The position numbers were made by a program, and so were the translations under genes. Below the pieces are notes generated by a model. It was not told the origin of the DNA. It did not search any database and was given only the letters and a program-made list of their open reading frames with translations. A DNA stretch of 64,000 nt from Candidatus Hydrogenedentota bacterium (GTDB lineage Bacteria; Hydrogenedentota; Hydrogenedentia; Hydrogenedentales; JAGMZX01). The stretch's first letter is position 1. The number at the start of each line of letters is the position of its first letter. Location of the stretch: NCBI GenBank assembly GCA_029556545.1, contig JAKQEQ010000023.1:1-64000 (forward strand), read 5' to 3'. This document shows, one piece after another, positions 35,572-42,677 of this stretch.

Positions 35572-36833
35572 GGCGCATACTCGAGGAAGCGCCAGAACCG
35601 GCCGCCGAACAGGTCGGCGACGTCGCGCGTCACCTCTTCCTCCGTCACGGCCCAGCCCGCGCGAGAGAGATCGCAATATTTGTCGGCCAGTACCCGGGCG
35701 ATAATCTCCCGGGAGTGGTCCCACTTGTAAATCACCTGCTCGAGGACGCGCGCGTCCGAGTGCTGCGGGATGACCGCCGGTCCGATCAATTCGAGGCGCA
35801 TCCGCGTGATTTCCTCGATCAGGATCGGGTCGTTGAGGAACCACCAGCAACCGAACACGAGCAGATTACGGAATTTGCGCGCCGCGACGCAGCAGGCGTG
35901 CTGGTTCTCTCGCGCCAACATGGTGAGCATGAACTTGTTCTTCGGGAACGCCGCGCACAAGCGCTCGACCGCCGTCACGTCCGCCGTGCCCACGCCGTCG
36001 CCCGCCAGGCGCAACGCCGGGTTTACCTGTCGCGTCACGCCGATCATCATGGCGAAGGGTATGTTGCGCTCGCGCGCGACGGGCAGCACCGCCTCCGCAA
36101 TCAGCTTCGCGCGCGGCGAATCCTCCGGGAATGCGAAATCCGGCGGCAATGACACCGCCATGTATCGCGCGTTCATCCGCCGCGCCCAGTCCTCAAGGAA
36201 ACGCCGCGTTTCCGCAAGGGCGCGCGGCGAGAGACCGGCGTCCGTCTGATAGCCCCAGCCTTGCAGGCGGGCATGGCCATGCTTCCAATCATTCAGGAGT
36301 GGATCGATGCGCAGCGCGGCGTGGAACCGCGCGTCTCCGCCCTCGGCCCTTTCCCAAACGGGCCGCTCAGCGTCGTCAAAGGGGTCGTTCGTCATGACCA
36401 CATCTTGCAGGCCCGCCGTCCCGAAGACGCGGTTCACCTGCGCTTCGGTTTCCTGCGCCGCGAACCACGCGCGATAGGCATCGAGGTCGCGCGAGGCCAC
36501 GTCGAGGCCGAGCTTGCGCAGGACCGTGATCACGCCGCGGCACGCCTCGCTCAGCGGCGTCTGTTCCAGGAAAAGCGTCTTCCAAATCGCGTCCGCCTGC
36601 GCCCGCTTGCCGAGTGCCCAGAACGTGTCATACGGCATGTCCGACGCGCGGAAGAACTCGGCGATCAGGTAGTGATACGTGATCACTTCGTCAATGCCCC
36701 ACAGCAGCAACGGCCCGAACGCCGGCGCGTAAAGGTGCGTGTGAATGTCGGTCACCGGCGCGCGGGCGACCGCGCCCTTAACCATATCGCGCAGCGCCTG
36801 CTCATTCCCGGCGTGACCCTCGTTTGCCGCCAT
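35568..36833 (-). CDS. glucuronate-isomerase-like amidohydrolase-fold protein
   Basis: A 421-residue TIM-barrel protein resembling uronate isomerase (UxaC). The N-terminal metal site is TDIHTHLYAPAFG, and the next conserved segment is ITYHYLIAEFFR. Later segments, such as IPFAMMIGVTRQVNPALR and the IPQHSDARVLE end with WDHSRE, fit the family. UxaC isomerises glucuronate to fructuronate, but proteins of this subgroup in environmental phyla often have unknown substrates. The ATG at 36833 has an AAGGAG ribosome site 9 nt upstream. The downstream SDR gene overlaps by 4 bp. The 137-bp upstream gap to the radical SAM gene shows no clear promoter. Confidence 0.8.
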   Translation of the reverse strand: MAANEGHAGNEQALRDMVKGAVARAPVTDIHTHLYAPAFGPLLLWGIDEVITYHYLIAEFFRASDMPYDTFWALGKRAQADAIWKTLFLEQTPLSEACRGVITVLRKLGLDVASRDLDAYRAWFAAQETEAQVNRVFGTAGLQDVVMTNDPFDDAERPVWERAEGGDARFHAALRIDPLLNDWKHGHARLQGWGYQTDAGLSPRALAETRRFLEDWARRMNARYMAVSLPPDFAFPEDSPRAKLIAEAVLPVARERNIPFAMMIGVTRQVNPALRLAGDGVGTADVTAVERLCAAFPKNKFMLTMLARENQHACCVAARKFRNLLVFGCWWFLNDPILIEEITRMRLELIGPAVIPQHSDARVLEQVIYKWDHSREIIARVLADKYCDLSRAGWAVTEEEVTRDVADLFGGRFWRFLEYAP

Positions 36834-36970
36834 CAGCGCAATCTCCTTCGTGCGTGTGTGAAGCCACCAATGTACCGTCATATTCGGGAAAAATCCATCG
36901 AGACCGTTGCCGTTGCCCCGTGTCTCCCTGCACCCACGGGTTGTCACGAAAACGGGGCCTTCGCAAACGG

Positions 36971-38338
36971 TCAAGGAGGAGTATCTTGTTCTTGACAAGA
37001 AGCGGGCGTGCTCCCCTCCGTCACAGTTGCCCGCATTCTCTCTCGCTGACGCCGCTTATAGCACTTGCGCCGCCACGCAGTCTCCTCGGGACGGTAGAGA
37101 CGCACGATCAGGTCCCGGAACCCGTCCTCGAGTTGCGCGGCGCTCATGCGGCGCGGCTGATAATTCACGTCGTACAACGTACACTTGTGCCAGGCCGCTT
37201 CCGCGAACAGGCGGTCCTCGCGCCGGAGCCGGTCGTAAAGGGGCGTGCCGGGAAATGGCGTCAGGATGGTGACCTGCACGTCGTACATTTCGGTCTCGCG
37301 GGCAAAATCGTAGACGGCGTCGAAACAGGCCGGACCCTGCGTGTCCATGCCGACGACGAAGCAGCCCAGCACGGTGATGCCGTGGGCCTGGATGCGGCGT
37401 ATGGCGTCCCGCGAGTCCCGGAAATGGCGGCGTTTCCAGTCGTTGCGCAGTTCGAGGCCCTCAAGGTCCTCCGCGCACGGGCTCTCGAAACCGATGAGCA
37501 CCTGCGCGCAGCCGCTGTCGCGCATGAGCGCCAGCAGGTCGTCATCCCGCGAGACGGCAAGGTCCGTTTGCGCGAACCAGCGGACCTTGCGCCCGCGCAG
37601 CTCCTCGAGCAGCGTCTTCCAGTAGCGGCGGCTGACAAAGCTGTTGTCGTCGGCGAACTCGATGAATGGCCGCGGCCACAAGGCCTTGATCTTGTCCACC
37701 TCGGCAAGCACCTTCTCGACCGGTTTCTGCTTGTACTTGCCGGCAATCAGCACGGAACTGGCGCAGAACTCGCAACGGTGCGGGCAACCCCGGCTCGTCT
37801 GCACGGGGAGCCGGTTGTACCGCGAGAGGTCGAGCAGTTCATACGCGGGAAGCGGCGCGTCGCGCAGGCTGAAGGTCGCGTCCAGGCCGCCGTAGATGCG
37901 CCGCAGCCCCCCCCGCGCGGCGTCCTCGATCACTTGCGGCCACGCGCTTTCGCCTTCGCCGACCACCACCGCGTCGCAGTGCGTGGCGGCTTCCTCGGGC
38001 AATACGCTGACGTGCGGCCCCCCGATCACGCTCGGCACGCCCCGGGCCCGATAGTGCGCCGCCACGGCATACGCCAGGTCGATCTTCGCCGTGTAACTCG
38101 ACAGGGCCACGAAGTCCACGTCGCCCGGCAGCGTATCGAGTTTGTCCGCGTGGTCCACCTCCCGGTAAATGTACTCGTGCTCCTTTCCAGTCATCCCCGC
38201 GAGCGTGAGGAGGGCGAGACTCGGCAACGACGCGATGGCGTCCCATCGGCTCTGGACACCGATGAGCGACCGGCCCACGTCGGTCAGAGCCTGATCATAG
38301 GGCCGCAGGCCGCTGATGGCTACGAGCGCGATATGCAT
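36971..38338 (-). CDS. B12-binding radical SAM protein
   Basis: A 455-residue enzyme with an N-terminal cobalamin-binding domain (about 1-150; VDFVALSSYTAKIDLAYAVA and SVIGGPHVSVLPEEA) and a radical SAM barrel. The [4Fe-4S] motif is CPHRCEFC (CxxxCxxC) after SRG, and the middle strand has IEFADDNSFVS. The C-terminal part resembles the DUF4070-containing group of Fe-S oxidoreductases. Such enzymes perform radical methylation or rearrangement of hopanoids, cofactors or antibiotics; nothing here picks one substrate. It is 32 bp after the acyltransferase gene on the same strand and probably co-transcribed. Confidence 0.87.
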   Translation of the reverse strand: MHIALVAISGLRPYDQALTDVGRSLIGVQSRWDAIASLPSLALLTLAGMTGKEHEYIYREVDHADKLDTLPGDVDFVALSSYTAKIDLAYAVAAHYRARGVPSVIGGPHVSVLPEEAATHCDAVVVGEGESAWPQVIEDAARGGLRRIYGGLDATFSLRDAPLPAYELLDLSRYNRLPVQTSRGCPHRCEFCASSVLIAGKYKQKPVEKVLAEVDKIKALWPRPFIEFADDNSFVSRRYWKTLLEELRGRKVRWFAQTDLAVSRDDDLLALMRDSGCAQVLIGFESPCAEDLEGLELRNDWKRRHFRDSRDAIRRIQAHGITVLGCFVVGMDTQGPACFDAVYDFARETEMYDVQVTILTPFPGTPLYDRLRREDRLFAEAAWHKCTLYDVNYQPRRMSAAQLEDGFRDLIVRLYRPEETAWRRKCYKRRQRERMRATVTEGSTPASCQEQDTPP

Positions 38339-38370
38339 CGTTCCCGGTCCTCTTCATGGCTTCCGGCGAG

Positions 38371-39090
38371 TCAATCATCCAGTCCGCCGCCGCCCGCGGC
38401 GGGCGAGGCGGCGAATTCCGCGCGGAGGCGGTCCCGTTCCTGCGCGGCGCGGTTGATGCCCTGTTCCGCGACGGCTTCCATCGCCTCGAGCGCCGCCCGG
38501 TGTTCCGTCGCTTGCACTCCGGCCGCCTCGATCAATTCGGCGTAGCGGCGGCGCATGGCCTCCGCCATCGGACCCTGCGTGCGGTGGCCGATCTTCCGCG
38601 CCGGGTTACCGCCCCAAACCTCGAACGGCGGGATGTCCTTCGTGACCACGCTGCCCGGCGCGACCACCGCGCCGTCGCCGATGGCCACGCCCGGGCCGAT
38701 ATAGCATCGGCTCGTGATCATGCAGGCGTCCCCGATAACGATGGGATCCGCGATGTGCGGCGTAAGCCGCCAATGCTCCGCCGTGCCGAAAACAAGATGG
38801 TTCGTGTCGCGGATGACGGTAAACTCCGCAATCCCCGTGAAACAGCCGATCCGAATGCACCGCGTCGCCTCGATCATGCAGAAATAGCTCAGGCCGGTCC
38901 GATCGCCGATCAGTATTCGCCCCATGCCGTGCGTGCGAAGGATCACGTGGTCGCGGATCTTCACGCGTCCCCCTACTTCCACATGCCCGTCCACTTCGAG
39001 GAAGCGGCCTTGAAAACGACAGCCTTTCCCCGCCCGGACGAACTTGCGGCCATGTTTCCAGGCCCGATATCGCCGCTGCAGGACGTTCAT
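38371..39090 (-). CDS. hexapeptide-repeat acyltransferase
   Basis: A 239-residue left-handed beta-helix acyltransferase. Hexapeptide repeats run from about residue 30 to 160 (IRDHVILRTHG, IGDRTGLSYFC, IGDACMITSRCYIGPGVAIGDGAVVAPGSVVTKDIPPFEVWGGNPAR), with the typical closing loop GGNPARKIG. The last 70 residues are helical and charged. Such enzymes O-acetylate sugars of surface polysaccharides. I chose the ATG at 39090 rather than 39129 because an extended -10 box (39120-39128) would fall inside the longer reading, and GGGGGA lies about 9 nt before the shorter start. The radical SAM gene follows. Confidence 0.85.
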   Translation of the reverse strand: MNVLQRRYRAWKHGRKFVRAGKGCRFQGRFLEVDGHVEVGGRVKIRDHVILRTHGMGRILIGDRTGLSYFCMIEATRCIRIGCFTGIAEFTVIRDTNHLVFGTAEHWRLTPHIADPIVIGDACMITSRCYIGPGVAIGDGAVVAPGSVVTKDIPPFEVWGGNPARKIGHRTQGPMAEAMRRRYAELIEAAGVQATEHRAALEAMEAVAEQGINRAAQERDRLRAEFAASPAAGGGGLDD

Positions 39091-39119
39091 CGCGTCGCGT
39101 CCCCCGCGTCTTGAGAGCC

Positions 39120-39128
39120 AGTCTACCA
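39120..39128 (-). promoter_or_regulatory. extended -10 promoter of the acyltransferase operon
   Basis: TGG precedes TAGACT on the minus strand (TAGACT 39125-39120). Transcription would begin near 39113, about 23 nt before the ATG at 39090. The rest of the 371-bp gap up to hicA holds no gene I can support. Confidence 0.45.
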
Positions 39129-39461
39129 TCGGCGGCCCGGCGATACAACGCGACGCGGGCCGCCGCGTCGCGCGCGGGGCGAGAGAATCAGGCGCGGGGG
39201 CATCTCGAAGACCCGCCGCAGGGGGACTGCCCCCGATTCAGGAGGGGCGGGACACGCCGCGTCCCATATAGCCCCGTCCCCTACCTCCAGGAGCGCGAAC
39301 CGAGTATTCGGGCTTGAACTGTGTGTGAGTGGGCGCTATGTTCTCCACAGATGATCTGGAATACGACCTCAGCGGAGCAATGGGGTGAACTCTGAGGTAT
39401 AGCTTTATGCCTATGAACCCATTGCCTGCGCGGTCCACATCGAAATGGAACGACTTGACTG

Positions 39462-39662
39462 ATGCCCAGGAAGATTCGAGAATTGATTCAAGACTTGAAG
39501 GTAGCCGGGTTTTACAAGATTCCGGGAGGCAAGGGTTCTCATCGAAAGCTTGTACATCCACGATATTGTGGCGCCGTTACACTGAGCGGTCGAGTCGGCG
39601 ACGACGCCAAGCCATATCAAGAGAAGCAGGTCCGCCGAGCGCTTGAGGAGATTCAACAATGA
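39462..39662 (+). CDS. hicA: HicA-family mRNA interferase toxin
   Basis: A 66-residue HicA (YcfA-like) toxin with a double-stranded RNA-binding-like fold. It contains the catalytic histidine in GGKGSHRKLVHP, preceded by LKVAGFYKIPGGKG, the family pattern. HicA cleaves mRNA and stops translation when free. The stop overlaps the start of hicB (ATGA), the standard toxin-first HicAB order. Codon and base use is nearer 50% GC by eye than the surrounding genes, which suggests acquisition by transfer. The ribosome site is weak. Confidence 0.88.
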   Translation: MPRKIRELIQDLKVAGFYKIPGGKGSHRKLVHPRYCGAVTLSGRVGDDAKPYQEKQVRRALEEIQQ

Positions 39663-39880
39663 AAAAGAGCGACCAATACCACAAGTGGGTCGAATGGAGC
39701 GACGAAGACAACGCCTATATCGGCAAGTGTCCCGACTTGATCACGGGCATTCACGGGGATGACCCAAAGAAAGTGTACGCGGACTTGTGCGAGGTAATCG
39801 AGGAAGTGATCGCCCATTTCGAGTCCGAAGGCCGCTCGCTGCCCGCTCCCAAGGTGAAGCCTATGCAGGAGGTGGTGTAG
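39659..39880 (+). CDS. hicB: HicB-family antitoxin
   Basis: A 73-residue antitoxin of the HicB type. The partly degraded RNase H-like fold shows as WVEWSDEDNAYIGKCPDLITGIHGDDP followed by a helix (VYADLCEVIEEVIAHFESEGRSLPAP). It lacks the longer C-terminal helix-turn-helix or ribbon-helix-helix DNA-binding domain found in many HicB proteins, so autoregulation by HicB alone is doubtful. It neutralises HicA by direct binding. It overlaps hicA by 4 bp. Confidence 0.88.
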   Translation: MKKSDQYHKWVEWSDEDNAYIGKCPDLITGIHGDDPKKVYADLCEVIEEVIAHFESEGRSLPAPKVKPMQEVV

Positions 39881-40007
39881 CGTCGGAAGCCGAACCATTC
39901 GACCGAAGCGTATCGATAACGCCAAGCCAGGCAAAACGAGCGGACGGCAGGTCGTGGCGCGGCTTGTCCGCGACGTTGTGAAGATTCACTCGGTAGGATA
40001 GCGGCCC

Positions 40008-40625
40008 ATGATCTTGAACACCTTCGAATACCTGATGATGAACAATCCGGTCCGCGCCATGCTCCAGCGGCGTTACGAGGCCCGCAAGCTGCTGCGGATG
40101 GGCGGGCCGATGCGCGGCGGGCGCGCCCTCGAAGTCGGCTGCGGGCGCGGCGTCGGCGTCGAAGTCATCCTCGATTGCTTCGGCGCGGACGCGGTCGACG
40201 CCTTCGATCTGGACCCGCGCATGGTCGCGAAGGCCGGGCGGCGCCTGAAGCGACGCGGCGATCGGGCGCGGCTGTGGGTCGGCGATGCCGCGCGCATCGA
40301 CGCGGCGGACGCGACCTACGACGCCGTGTTCGACTTCGGGATCATCCACCATGTCCCGGAATGGCGGGCGGCGCTGGCGGAGATATTCCGGGTGCTGAAG
40401 CCCGGCGGCCGCTTCTACGCCGAGGAAGTGTTGCGGGCGTACATCCTCCATCCGATCTGGCGGCGGCTGCTCGACCATCCGCTCGAGGACCGCTTCGACC
40501 ACGCACAATTCCAGGCGGGCCTGACTCAGGCGGGCTTCGTCGTGACGGCGGCGCGACCCTTCGCGAAAAGCTTCGCGTGGTACATCGCGGACAAAGCCGC
40601 CGCCCCGGACGCGGAGAGGGCGTGA
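40008..40625 (+). CDS. class I SAM-dependent methyltransferase
   Basis: A 205-residue Rossmann-fold methyltransferase. Motif I is ALEVGCGRGVGVEVI (SAM-binding glycines), the acidic residue at the end of beta2 is in VDAFDLDPRM, motif II/III is YDAVFDFGIIHHVPEWRAAL and EIFRVLKPGGRFYAEEV, and the C-terminal part carries a short lid. The length is normal for a small UbiE/Methyltransf_11 protein. The substrate is unknown; lipids or quinones are possible. It stands between hicAB and the cytochrome peroxidase gene, and a separate promoter follows it, so no operon partner is obvious. Confidence 0.9.
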   Translation: MILNTFEYLMMNNPVRAMLQRRYEARKLLRMGGPMRGGRALEVGCGRGVGVEVILDCFGADAVDAFDLDPRMVAKAGRRLKRRGDRARLWVGDAARIDAADATYDAVFDFGIIHHVPEWRAALAEIFRVLKPGGRFYAEEVLRAYILHPIWRRLLDHPLEDRFDHAQFQAGLTQAGFVVTAARPFAKSFAWYIADKAAAPDAERA

Positions 40626-40651
40626 AGCGCGGCTGCATTTCTCGCCTCGTC

Positions 40652-40680
40652 TTGACACGGCCCGCGCGACGCACTACAGT
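40652..40680 (+). promoter_or_regulatory. consensus sigma70 promoter of the cytochrome c peroxidase gene
   Basis: TTGACA (40652-40657) and TACAGT (40675-40680) are exactly 17 bp apart. Transcription would start near 40687, about 143 nt before the ATG at 40830. Confidence 0.65.
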
Positions 40681-40829
40681 TACGCCCGAGCCTGAGCGGC
40701 CCGCGACCGTGTCGGGGACCGAAGGGTAACACCGTCGGCGGGCGGGGGCTGTTACGGTGGAGCAAGTGCCCGCGCGGGGAGCATCGCCGCGGGCGACGCG
40801 GGGCGTCAATCAAACAGGAGGTTTGCAAC

Positions 40830-42203
40830 ATGAAGAAAGTCCTGGGTGTCTTGGTTATCCTTATCCTTCTCGGACTTGTTGTGCCCGTGGCCAACCTCGT
40901 GATTCCGGCGCCGCCCAACCGCCTCTCCGCGCTGCGGACGGAGGACCTCTTGCTGGCGCAGGCGGCGCGGGTGCTGGGCGTGAAATGCGTGAATTGCCAC
41001 ACGTCCGAGTATGTGCTGCCCTTCTACGCGAAGTTCCCCGTCGCCAAGGGGATCATCGAGCAGGACATCCGGACGGGTCTGCGTTTCTGGAACTTGGACG
41101 AGTGGATGGCGGACGCGGCGTCGCAGCCGATGCCGGAGGCGGCCCTCGCGAAGCTCGAGCACACGGTGCAGCACGACGAGATGCCGCCGACGCAGTACTT
41201 GCTGCTGCACTGGAGTCATCGCCTGAGCGCGGACGAAAAGGCCGCGCTGCTGGCGTGGGTCGCCGACGTGCGTGCGAAGCATTATGCCGCGGCATGGACG
41301 GCCCCGCGGTTCGCGAACGAGCCCGTGCAGCCGCTGCCGCAAAGCGTGGCGCTCGACCCGGCGAAGGTCGCGCTGGGCGATAAGTTATACCATGACGTGC
41401 GGCTCTCCGCGGACGACACCTTGTCCTGTGCGTCGTGCCACGGGCTCGACAAGGGCGGTACGGACCAGGCGCAGTTCTCGACGGGGATCGACGGGCAAGT
41501 CGGCGACATCAACTCGCCCACGACGTTCAATGCGGGCTTCCATTTCGCGCAGTTCTGGGACGGCCGCGCAGCCACGCTCGAAGATCAGGCGGACGGCCCC
41601 GTGAACAACCCGATCGAGATGGGATCGAACTGGCCGCAGGTAGTCGGGAAATTGCAGCAGGATGAAGCGCTCATGGCCGAATTCCTCGCGGTCTACCCCG
41701 AAGGCCCGAGCAAGGAGTCCGTCACGGACGCCATCGGGGCTTTCGAGCGGTCGCTGGTCACGCCCGACTCCGCGTTCGATAAGTACCTCATGGGCGATGA
41801 AACGGCGCTCACGGACAATCAGCAGCGCGGCTACGCGCTCTTCAAGGACTACCACTGCGCCACGTGCCACGTGGGCATGGCGATGGGCGGGCAGTCCTAC
41901 GAGTACATGGGTCTCGTAGCCGACTATTTCGCCGCCCGCGGAAATGTCCAGAAAGCTGATTTCGGCCGCTTCAACGTTACCGAAAATGAGGCTGACCGCC
42001 ATAAGTTCAAGGTGCCGTCGCTCCGTAATATCGCGTTGACCTACCCCTACTTCCACGACGGCTCGACGTCCGACCTCAAGGAAGCGGTGCGGACCATGGC
42101 CACGTACAATGTGGGCGTAACCTTGCCCGAGGCGGACGTCGCCGCCATCGTCGCGTTCCTCGAATCCCTGACCGGCAAATACAAGGGCGCTCTGCTCCAA
42201 TAG
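40830..42203 (+). CDS. triheme cytochrome c peroxidase-like protein
   Basis: A 457-residue exported cytochrome with an N-terminal hydrophobic anchor or signal (VLVILILLGLVVPVANLV). Three CxxCH heme sites are visible: Cys53-His57, Cys200-His204 and Cys343-His347. Residues 40-150 resemble a small Haem_bd domain; residues 165-457 are the usual di-heme cytochrome c peroxidase (CCP/MauG) region. Three-heme versions of this enzyme (such as YhjA in Escherichia coli) use quinol electrons to remove hydrogen peroxide in the periplasm. It has its own strong promoter and is followed by a stem-loop terminator, so it forms a single-gene unit. Confidence 0.9.
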   Translation: MKKVLGVLVILILLGLVVPVANLVIPAPPNRLSALRTEDLLLAQAARVLGVKCVNCHTSEYVLPFYAKFPVAKGIIEQDIRTGLRFWNLDEWMADAASQPMPEAALAKLEHTVQHDEMPPTQYLLLHWSHRLSADEKAALLAWVADVRAKHYAAAWTAPRFANEPVQPLPQSVALDPAKVALGDKLYHDVRLSADDTLSCASCHGLDKGGTDQAQFSTGIDGQVGDINSPTTFNAGFHFAQFWDGRAATLEDQADGPVNNPIEMGSNWPQVVGKLQQDEALMAEFLAVYPEGPSKESVTDAIGAFERSLVTPDSAFDKYLMGDETALTDNQQRGYALFKDYHCATCHVGMAMGGQSYEYMGLVADYFAARGNVQKADFGRFNVTENEADRHKFKVPSLRNIALTYPYFHDGSTSDLKEAVRTMATYNVGVTLPEADVAAIVAFLESLTGKYKGALLQ

Positions 42204-42227
42204 GCAACGGAAAACTGGTAAACGCGG

Positions 42228-42266
42228 GTCCGCGGCGGGTCGCTATCTCGCCGCGGACGTTGTTTT
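42228..42266 (+). terminator. intrinsic terminator after the cytochrome peroxidase gene
   Basis: A perfect 10-bp stem (GTCCGCGGCG and CGCCGCGGAC) with an 11-nt loop is followed by GTTGTTTT. It starts 25 bp after the stop codon and also separates the convergent small-protein gene. Confidence 0.75.
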
Positions 42267-42280
42267 CGCCGGTGTCGCGA

Positions 42281-42523
42281 TCAGGCGTCGCCGCCCGGTT
42301 CCGTGGCGTCGTTCTTGAAAAGAATGACGTAGCACGGGCGAATCATGCAGAGAATAAGCGCCGCGACGAACCACCAGATGCTGATCGCGAGAATGCACGG
42401 GAAGATCTTCGCGATGATCAGCGCAAAAGCCATGGCGCCCGTCTGCGCCAGTTTCACGTCGTAGATCGTGAATTTCCGCACCTGCCGGTTCCAAAATGCG
42501 ATCCAACGTGTCCAGGCGTTCAT
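42281..42523 (-). CDS. small two-helix membrane protein, hypothetical
   Basis: An 80-residue protein with two hydrophobic segments (AFALIIAKIFPCILAISIW and FVAALILCMIRPCYVIL) between a basic aromatic N-terminus (WTRWIAFWNRQVRKF) and an acidic tail. A strong GGAGGA ribosome site lies 8 nt before the ATG, so it is probably expressed. I cannot assign it to a family. It is convergent with the cytochrome gene and divergent from the GHL10 gene; no functional link can be read. Confidence 0.65.
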   Translation of the reverse strand: MNAWTRWIAFWNRQVRKFTIYDVKLAQTGAMAFALIIAKIFPCILAISIWWFVAALILCMIRPCYVILFKNDATEPGGDA

Positions 42524-42677
42524 GGGGTGTCCTCCATTTCGGGTCCCCGTCGTTCTTCTTCAGCTTACTACAGCCCGGGCTACCGTTGTATTCACTCGCG
42601 GGCGCGTCTGGAACCGCGCGACACCCCGCCGGTACACTGCGGCATCGCGGGCATCAACGGAACCGCAAGGAAAGACA

